Assembly: GCA_914767715.1 (NCBI GenBank)
Contig: OU612070.1
Coordinates: 17,906,025-17,970,024, forward strand
From: Membranipora membranacea
Lineage: Eukaryota > Bryozoa > Gymnolaemata > Cheilostomatida > Membraniporidae
DNA: 64,000 nucleotides
Direction of reading: 5' to 3'
Below, in pieces: positions 1-10,300 of this stretch (the stretch's first letter is position 1; the number at the start of each line of letters is the position of its first letter). A program made the position numbers and the translations under genes. The notes under the pieces were generated by a model. The model had not been told where the DNA came from. It made no database searches and saw nothing but the letters and a program-made list of their open reading frames with translations.

Positions 1-266
1 ACCTATAAAAGGGGACACAGTAACAGCTCAGATTTCACTTGTCTAATCCTGACCAAAGCCCAAAAGGTCACAATTAAATACAGACTTCATCAACAATATG
101 GCTCTGACAATTCTCTCAAGGATCGCACAGAAATTTACTGTTTTCTTTCTCCATAGAAGTTAAGAGGTTTCATAATTTAGTTCTCGACTCTTTGACCATT
201 TATCTAGGAAATGCAACATTATTTCACCCTGGTTATTTCACCCTGGTTATTAGCCGGCACACTTAC

Positions 267-2870
267 CTGTCCTGAACCTATTGGGTATTCGATGAAAAGC
301 CTAAGGTCATACTCCATACCAGTCTTGTGACTTGCATCAAATGCGAACACCCTTCCTCTCTCCGAGTGCGCTTTCTTAAACCTAACCTCAAACGGCGTTG
401 ACTTAGCTAGACACTGCAGAACAGCTATCACATGAGGAGGCTGGAATAAAACCGCAAGACAATACAATACTTGAATGAAACTGAGATATCACGTCCACAG
501 ATTCACAGAAAACTGAGGGCGTAGGCTGAGAGTTAACACCTTTGCTCTTATCTTCAGCATCTCACTGAGGAAAGCTTCCATTGGATACACGATGCAGGGT
601 CACCGTGGGTCATTGATAAAATTTGTTTATATCGAAGGGTGGACAACTTCTAATCATATTGAGGTTAACTCAACACCAGAATTATCCGCTATACGGATGC
701 TTGAGATATGTATTATCACAGTGCAGAGTGTTTTAAGAAAAATGGTCCATTAAAATGACAGGAAGGAATTGTAACAAACCTTAGTTGAGTAATCAAGATT
801 TATTATGGGCTGTGTTAGAGGTTTGTGTTCTTCTACTGGTGTTTGAGGGGATATAAGGCCGTCCCCTCCCATTGTAGGTGTTCCTGGGAATCCTGGTATT
901 CCAATACCAGGTATAACAGGCATTCGAGCATTCTGAATAAAGCTTACAGCTGCTAACCTGGCTGCAGCAGCACCTGGTTAAGACGATCAAAGTAAGAATG
1001 AAACTTATGGTTCATCTCTGCTTGATTTCAACAAGGATTTGAACAGCGTATTGATTTAAACTAGGGGAAGTCTAAATTGTCCACCTGATATACCATTGGA
1101 GAGAAATATTTTCTGTATGGCACTTTCAAGGCTCAACCATCATTAATAAACATACAAGGATATATATGCATATAAATGTTTCACCTTTTTCTATGATAAA
1201 CAAAACCAATGAGATCATGCTAGTGGCCATTTGCCAGCCCTAAATATCCGTGTCTGTTTGATAAACATAAATGGGAGTCGTTAATAAATAAATACCTTTT
1301 TGGTATGCTAGGTTAGCAGCAGGTGACATTAGTTGTGGAGCTGGTTGTTGAGGTTTCAGCAGAGGATGTCCGAAAGTCCTTCCCCCCATCTCAATCCCTG
1401 GTCTAACTGGGCTCGGTAATGGCTCACCCATCGGACTCGGTAGAGGATCTTAAACATATTATTCAGTTTTACTAATTGCGCCAACCGGAATGTATTCTCT
1501 ATATTATGTAAAGAGTAAGATCACCTAAAGTATACGAAGAAAAAACGTAGAATATTGTAAGGAGATAATCATGTGGAGTGCAAATAGTTGTAAGCACATT
1601 ATTTTCCTATCGCTTTCAAATTGTAGTTACGTAATACAATACCAGTGATGGTGGTCCTAATAGGACTTTGTAGAGGTGGATCAGCTGGTTTGGGATAGTG
1701 TGATGCTGAGACTGTTGATGGTGGCATCGCCATTGATCCAGTTGGGAAAACTGAGTCTGCTATACCAAGTCTCTCATTGACTGGAGTCTTTAACCCTTCA
1801 GAGTGTGCTACAGAGAAAATATGGTGAATATCTTAAATCATAGCATCTCAATAACTGCAATTCATTTTCATACTATCTAGCAGAAAACTCTTCAGTGAAA
1901 TTTTACAAGAAAATACGATAGTAACAAAGAGCCAATTACAATGGATGTGCACCAATCAATTCAGGTTGGTTATCTTTGCACCGTAGCGACAGAACTAATT
2001 CAAATGTGCTTGAGTTCTCAAACTGAAAAGTCACCTCACCCGAACTGGATAAAAGCTTCTATAAGCAAAGTGTAATTAGGTCAATCGGACCAGTTTGCGG
2101 CGTTGTCACTACGGTGCAGAGAGACTCGTATCAGAGAGTCGATCTGCAAGCAGTGTGATGGATGGAGGCTTGATTTGAAGTAGAATGGTAACAAACCTCT
2201 ACTGCTCTTCTTGATAGACTCAGTTTTGGAGTTACTTCTTGATATAGCAGCCTCACTTGAAGATACATAGCCATGCTGAACTTTAAGAAGCCGAGCCATG
2301 GTAATCACATTCTCTATTTTGTCCATTCCTTCATAGTTCACACAACCTCGGCAGACTGATTCTGTCAGGAACATAAAGAAAAAAAGATTTACCAAATGTT
2401 AATACCTACTTATAAAAAACATAGGCACAAGAAAAGCATACGGTGTGAATATGGGTACTCATTTTCCTGGATCCCCAACCAAAAAGTTGAGGATTTGATT
2501 GCATAATAAATCTAAACTGTGGTCAGAGGACAAATACACCATTGGTGGTTGTTCTTTTCAGGACTCACTGTGAGGAGGAAAAATATTTTTGTGACATTCT
2601 GACAAATGCTTTATATTTGCGGTTGGTGTGCGCTCTGACCTAACTATGCGCAGGAGGAATCTAAGCATCTCATAAATAATGTCTGAAATCTAAAATGTAT
2701 CACTAGACAGTTACATATAAAATTCAGATGGTACCTGAGAATTCATGAATCATTGCCCATGGCATCCTCGGAAGATCGCAGAGGTAACAAAGCTCTTTGC
2801 CCATCTTTGAATTTCTGGCCGCCGCTGAGCCTCCCGGAAGGCTTGCACTTGAAGAGTTTGACATGGACAT
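267..2870 (-). CDS. IRF2BP: IRF2BP-family zinc-finger co-repressor (3' end outside window)
   Basis: Six exons on the minus strand: 2870-2735, 2361-2197, 1807-1643, 1448-1296, 973-780 and 440-267. They join in phase to 329 codons, and the last donor at 267 is phase 0, so the gene continues off the left edge. The N-terminus carries the IRF2BP C4 zinc finger: C28-Y-L-C31 in [14 protein letters not shown], completed in exon 2 by C49-R-G-C52 in [12 protein letters not shown] Ser/Pro-rich linker follows (PLPSP repeated). Exon 6 reads [20 protein letters not shown] and [12 protein letters not shown], which matches the conserved block upstream of the C-terminal RING domain; the RING itself is not in the window. 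Family members are nuclear co-repressors that bind IRF2 and other factors. ATG 2870 was chosen because it precedes the zinc finger and lies 14 bases downstream of a good acceptor (TTGTTCTAG), suggesting a 5'UTR intron. Which vertebrate paralogue it matches cannot be told. Confidence 0.9.
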
Positions 2871-4340
2871 CTTTATTTCGTCTAGAACAAGAGAGAAGAT
2901 AATGAGTGAATAAATTGGAATGAAGAACGACGACGCGACAAACCATAGTATCCAGAGCAGTGCGCTGGTCGCTTAGATAATAAAATGACAGCTTTACTGA
3001 AGCCAAGACCCTGACATACCTGAGCATGTAGTTGATTCAATTCTACTGCTTCATGTCAGTTCCATTGCATGACCTCAACATTAATATCTCCAACCTTGTA
3101 AGGCTTGATGACTATCAGTTGCATCACATGGAGGCCGAACTGTTCACCATTCTATTTCACTTGAATCTAGAAAACAAACAACAAAAGATCTATTAATATA
3201 TCAAGATACAAACTTAGGTATGCTGAGTAATCCACATTCATATCAGGTCTGCTTGTTACAATCCAGGTGTTGTCTATAAAACACAATTTTACCTACTTAG
3301 AAGTAGCCAATGTTCAGAGAGAACACGCTTGTTTCAAATACAACTAAACCACAATGAAAGTGGCTTCAGTTCAGACCATCTTTGGTGGTGGACTGTAAGC
3401 CACTTGGGGTTGGACAAAACAAGGAGTAACTGTAACTGTAACGGCCTTAGACAAACCTATTCAGGTTTAATTGAAAAATTTAATAAATAGTGGTAGCCTG
3501 GGCAGGCTTTCTGGGTTGGACTGCTCAGGTTAGGTGGATTGAATGTGTCCAAAACTGCTTCAAAACTTATTTACATATATTAGTTTTGAAGCATAGACTT
3601 AGAAATAGACTTACTTAGAGATAGAGGATGTAGTGTATTTTTCACAAGGTAAGCCAGAAAGACCCTGATGAAAAATATCACACTGAGTAGCAAAAGAGTA
3701 ACATGATCACCTCATCCAAAGAGAACTTAATTAACACTTTCTATGAATCAAAGAAGGAGTTGCCATTCCAATTCCCACAGCAAGCAATTTTACAAATAAC
3801 AGAAAAAACATGGCACTTTTTTATGATTGGAAAAACTACATAGCATAGACCATCAATACTGGTTGCACATAGATGCAAGGCCTATGGAACTATTATGGAA
3901 AAGGATGGAATGCAAACTGACCTTTAGTCACAGCACACCACAATTTACACAGTAGCATTAACACTGATTTTAGGGAATCTGCAAGTACCTGTACTGAAGT
4001 GTCAGCTCAACCTTGACCAGTTGTTACTCACATTGAGATAGTCTATGACTAATGTTGGTCACGTGACTGGAACGTCATCACTAAGTTCAACCTTTCCATG
4101 AATGAGACTTTTGATGGTTGTGGGAAGACAACTCTGAATTGTGGTGAAGTTCATTAAACTCCAAATGCATTTTTGAGATGGGTGGGTTGTTAGACAGCCT
4201 GTACTGAAAAATAGGAGTAGGCATGTCAAAAGGGAGGTACAAAAGTTGGTCACAACACATGTGTGTGTAGATCTGAGTGAGCTGTGGGAATAGTTACAAA
4301 AAGTCACAACCTAAAATTTGTTAGAGGTCACTACTACAAT
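2871..4340. promoter_or_regulatory. Divergent intergenic region between IRF2BP and NOP53
   Basis: About 1.47 kb separates the two head-to-head start codons, so it must hold both promoters and 5'UTRs. A likely IRF2BP 5'UTR acceptor lies at about 2885 (minus strand). I see no clear TATA box, long ORF or RNA gene. A half-copy of the recurrent CAAGGAGT motif lies near 3420. Bidirectional regulation is inferred from the arrangement only. Confidence 0.5.
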
Positions 4341-7300
4341 ATGAAGGCTAAAGCAAGCAAAAATAGGAAGAAAGGATGGAGAAAAGTCGACATATCAGAA
4401 GTAGAAGATTTTCTTGAAGACCAGAATCTGCAAGAGAGAACAGGGTTGGTAAAAACAACAATAATTAATAATAAGTTGGTTACAAACAACAGGGACTGGA
4501 GTAGTCTAAGTAAAAAGTTCCTAGTGCTCTGTACGAATTCTCTCCCAGCCAGCCCGGGCTTAGTCACAAATGATAACATACACACATTCATCATAGAAGA
4601 CAGAAGCCATGACTTAGTTAGGTCAAGGAGTTCCCTCTATCTCCTTGGTTAGGTCACAATGAATAGTAATTCTTACCTCAATTCTTACCTCAATTACTTT
4701 AGAACACTCGTAGACTACCAATGTCAGGTATAAAGGCCGAGTGCCTCATTTGTTGAGGCATTTGTTTGATCAGTGGTATTTTAAGAATTCTGGCATGTAG
4801 CCATTCCAAAGTTAATTTTGTTGAGACCCTATCCGGAGGTCCCTTATGCTTCGTGGCAGGAAACTGTTTACAGTTTACAAGTTCGTCATAGTCAGCGGAT
4901 GGGTTATCGTGTTTGTTCTGGTCTGAGAGAATTCTCATCAGGAGTGATATTCTATGGGCTTTACGTCTCTCTTGTAGAGTCTGGATTCCAAGACTAGTAC
5001 GTGCCTCTGTGACGCCACGTCTGCCTTTGATATTTTTTATGAATCTCGCTGCTTTGTTTTGCACTAGTTCAAGATCCTCTATAGAGGCATTGTCAGACTT
5101 TTGATCCCTTCTTGTGTAGGTAGTTTACCCGTGTTCAAGGAGGCTTGATAAATATGTTTTAAGCATCGGGCTACCATGTCAGGGTGCACAAGAAGTTCAC
5201 ATTTTCTGATCTGGTCGGGACCTGGCGATTTGTTGTTTTTTAGGTTTGCAATCAGTGTTTTGATACCCCCTTCATGGATGTCAATGCATGCCAGGTGAGC
5301 TGGCATGGGTGTGAGACCATCAAGGTTTTCATCTTGACAGAATTGTTGCTGGAAATACAAGTTTAGTATGCCGGCGCACTTAGAATTATCTGCAGTGAGG
5401 CTACCGTCCTGTTGTCTGAGCTTTGTAATCGGGTGCTGCTCCTTTTTCTTATTTCGCAGGTATTTGTAGAACGGTTTACTGTTTCCGTGGATCAATGGTT
5501 TACACACCTTGTTTGTGATATGCTTTCTCTTAAGTTCCCTGAATATTTTTGAGTGGTCTCGGCGTTCTTTCTTATGTTTAGCCAGGAAGAAAGGATCACA
5601 GGTGGACTTATATTTGCTATATGTTGCCCTTTGTTTTTCTACCAGTTTTTTGGTGCGCTTGTTGAACCACGGGGGTTGGTCAGGCGATTGAGCATTCACA
5701 GTTTTTGTAGGTACTGAGACCTCGATAGCCTTTCTAAAGGTTGATTCAAATAATGACCACATATTTTCAACATTATACATGTCAGAAAGACGTGATTCTA
5801 TTTAAATAATTAAATAACAACACTGAACACTTTTTTTTTATATCATTATTTATGATCTTATATTGATATTTATATCAAGGGGTAAAAGATCATCTTCCCA
5901 AATCAATGCAATGCCAATAAAGAATAATAGTAATAATGAATATTACAACAAAGCATGGTGTTTAGTAATAAATATGTCGTTATTATTATTATATATATAT
6001 ATGTATATATATATGTACAACACGATAACCTTCTACAGACCTGCTTGATTGTACTTCTAGGGCCTGTCAGTCAAAGGACCGGGCTTGGTCTGGTGGTGTA
6101 AACCAATACCATAGTAGGCAATGTCATGACGCAAATCATATTTTGATGTCTATTATGAATATAATTATCTCAAACTGTAACACAGGCTAGGCCTACATCC
6201 CCACTAGTCTACATATTAGTGTCGTTTTTGGCCAGGTTCAGCATTCTTCAAATCAGTAGTCTGAGAGCTGAGCAAAAGTTTGTTCTTCTCGGTACTCGTC
6301 ATAATGTTGGACAGGCCTAATTACTTGCTTCAAATAGCTGTCTTAATGGTTGTTAACAATTCTTCTGTTGTTGTAGTGGATTAGTGGCTGAGAAGACTGA
6401 TGACCAACTCTTTTTCATTGACACACCTGTAGAAGTTACAGATGAAACTGACGCAACAGCTGATACTAAGGGAACATTACGTAAGATTCTATCCCCTCTC
6501 CATTGTTACCTCCTATTCTCCTTTTATAATCAGAATGTAAAAAGAGAATACATACCATAAAGTACAGCCCTTTGCATTACGCTAGTATGATATATGCTGT
6601 GAGCTGTATACCATAAACATTGACTTCTTCCATTCTATTTCGGCCAATTTCACTGCAGGTCGATCCAAGCGAGAGAAGAAACCGCTGAAATGTTTTGAAA
6701 TATTAGAAGGTGATCCAAGGATTCCCCCTATTACAAAGTAAGTGATTGTGGAGGAGGTAAAATTGCATGTTTTGAATTCGATCACAATAGTTCAAATATG
6801 AAAGTTTCCGAGTCGAAGTTGTCTGGCTATTGAGATATGTCTACCACGGTACAACCAACATAAATAATATTAAATGAGTACTATTTATTGCCTGGGACTA
6901 ACAATTGTCAAGCTGGTATCTTGAAGGCGAGTGTGGGAATATTGAATTCTGCAAAAGATCTATCCAAAGAGGAGACAGTTCTTCCAAACCTTAACATGAC
7001 AGGATGTTATGTTTCAGGTATTTACCCGGACATTCAAAGCAGAACCACATCAAAGCCACTCGACCGGCCACTCAGAAACTAGTCAGCTCTTTACAGCATA
7101 GGAAGAAAGCTCTAGAAACAAGAAGTCAACAACGTACTAAACAAAAGCAGGTTTGGACATATCTTTGTTGATAGACTAGTATTCATGTTGGAAAAAGACA
7201 GGAAATCGCACTTTAGTGACAGTCATGATGCCTTGTAACCATAAACTCATCACAGGGAATACTGTAACATGTCTACACCAAACTTTATGTACTTATCTGG

Positions 7301-10300
7301 CTTCCCAGGGACTGTAAATATAGACCAGGCCATGCAGTCTAATAGTCCATAAGTTCTGAGCATGTCATTGAATACAGAATGGGAATTTATGGCAGTTAAG
7401 ATGATATAATATTTCAGTTGTCTAATATCAGTTGATGTGTTTCAGCTTCACCAGCAGACATATGATCTGTGGGCTAGTGAGGAAACAAATAAGTTAGATG
7501 AACATTTCGCTGTAGTAACTAAACAAAAACTAGTCAAGGTAAGATCACTGTAAACAATGACAGGTTAATATGTAGTCTGTGAAGCCTTAAGGTTTACTCT
7601 GGTCTCCGATGCAGGAGACAAACTACTGAAGTTTTGCTGCTTTTGGCAAAAAAACTGGACAGTGAGAAAACTAGATTTTGCAGGATCTAATGGGAACCAC
7701 CATCAGGATGGTAAAAATAGGAAAAATACATATTGAGGTCATATCAAGGTTTTTGCAGCTTACAACGAAGTTGTTAATAGGATTTGATTTAAACTTCATT
7801 TGGATCGTATAACGTATTACTACGCAGCGTACAATCTTGTTCCTCTTTTATCTAACCAATACACATATATGTATACTTGGTTGTGTTTTAGGTGCCTAAG
7901 AAATTTTATAACAAACCCTCAGGACTGAATGCTGTAGAAATGCCACATCCCGGCTCATCATATAACCCGACATTCGAAGATCACCAGGTGAGACTATTAT
8001 TGTAGTTAGTTGTGTCAGGGAGTTTTATTCCTTGGTTTTGTCACCCTAGCAACTACGAGTCACTGTCAGGTGTACTGTACAGTTACTGTTGTGTGATAGC
8101 ATGGGACCATTGACATATAAAAGATGATAAGCTGGTAATATGAAATAGGTTTTAGTACCTCATGGCAAAGCTTACGCAGTCCTTAGCTTCTACTGTCCTT
8201 ATCTATATACATGTATAAGCAGCCAGTATACGGCCAGCTCAGAATTGACCGATCAGGTGTCATCTAAAAAACTGCCACTACTCCGACTGTAGAGAAACAC
8301 TGTGAGTACAGTTCAATGTACCGATCACACCAGACCAACCAAGTCTGATTTTGGCATAATTTTTGTACAGTGGTATTTCTTGATGTCATAACAGACCCAC
8401 CTAGACCATGCCTAGGTGTGAAAACTCTATTTATACATCGACTCTGGTGTTACATATGCACGGGTCCCTTGATCTGATCGGCTGGGCATGGTATAAACGA
8501 GGGTATAAACTTTCCCGCAATTTTATCTTACGCTTACACAATTAAACTAAAAAAATTGTTTGTATTATCAGACTTTGCTACAAAAGTCAGTAACTAAGCA
8601 GGTAACTGATGATGTGAAAGAGGCTAAGCTTGAGAGACGTATGAAACCAGATTATAAGACGGCTGGAGGTGCTCCTACACAGGTCAGTCAAACAAGCCAG
8701 AGAACATGGTCTGTTTTATTTATTCATAGTACCAAGGAAAGCTTTCGCATGTCATATTTTTAATACCCCCCCCCCCCAACACTCACCCCCCTGCTAGCAC
8801 ATGCGTCAATTTGCACATGCTCTTTGAATATTTGGTTTTCAGCTTCCGATTTCTATATTTTATCAAAGTCTTGTATCACATACTGTGGGCCAGGCTGTTA
8901 AAATGTACATCTATCTTGAAATATTGCTCAGATAAAAAGACTAAATACCTAAAAGCCACTGACTAATCCAGCTTAACCACGACATGTGATGGGCGTATTA
9001 TATTCATGTAATGTGATTTCCTTGTTTGCAGAAGTCAAACCTAGCTGAGATGTCCCAAGGCCTGGGTATCAACGAAGGCTCGGAGTCAGAGAATAGTGAT
9101 TCAAATGAAGACGGGGACGATTTTAGGCTTAGTGTGAACCCACCAACAACAAGAGACAAGATGAAAACTAAGAGACAAAGGCGAATGCGTAAAGAGCGAC
9201 TTAAAGAGGTGTGATTTTTTGTGTGATCACTATAACCATCCGAAAGAAATGATGTTGGTTTGGTAATCAAAGCATATCATGCCTATAATCAAAACACTTG
9301 TATTAGTTCTTGTCCTTAAAGGTTTCCTAGCGGGGTACCATACAAGAAAAATAATTAACACCATGTCGAGCACAAGAGGCTTTTACATACCTGTTCAAAC
9401 TTTTATTGCATTTGAACAAATAGGGGCCTCTTGGCAGCTGCTCAAATACACCAACGTATAGTGTTGTTTCCTCATGGTTATATGAACCATTCATACTGAG
9501 TTCCTATTGGCTAATAACTAGGTATAATTCATGTGACATTATGGGTTAACAACACATATTAAAAACCGAGTTTTCCAATAAACTGTTGGATTTTTTATAT
9601 AACAGTCGATTTAATACTCAATTCTCATCTCAAACTTACCAAACCATTCTGGATAATGAAATAATCAAACTATATCTGATTTTAACCAGCCATTATACAC
9701 CAAAGGCCACATGACTCATGCTTTGTTATTAGCCAATAGGAACTCAGTATGAATGGTTCATATAACCATGAGGAAACAACACGCATCATCATTAGCCTTC
9801 ATCAATTGAGGCATATTTACGAGGCTGCAGCTAGACATTGGTGTATTTGAGCAGCTGCCAAGGGGCCCCTATTTGTTCAAATGCAATAAAAATTTGAACA
9901 GGTATGTAAATCCCTCTTGTGCTCGATATGGTGTAAATGAGTTGTCTTGTATGGTACCCTGCTAGTAAACCTTTAAACTAGATAAATTATTATGTCCTTT
10001 TGTCTTAAAGGCAGAGATGAAGATAAAAAATCGGGAGGAGAGAATGAGAGAGGACAGAAATATGACCAAGCAGTAAGTACCTTATCATATAATATAACAG
10101 TAAGTACTTTATTATATTACATAGCAGTAAGTACTTTATTATATTACAAAGCAGTAGGTACCTTTTTATATAACATAGCAGTAAGTACCTTATTATTTTA
10201 CATAGCAGTAAATACCTTATTATATTACAAAGCAGTAGGTACCTTATTATATTACACAGCAGTAAGTACCTTATTATATTACACAGCAGTAAGTACCTTA

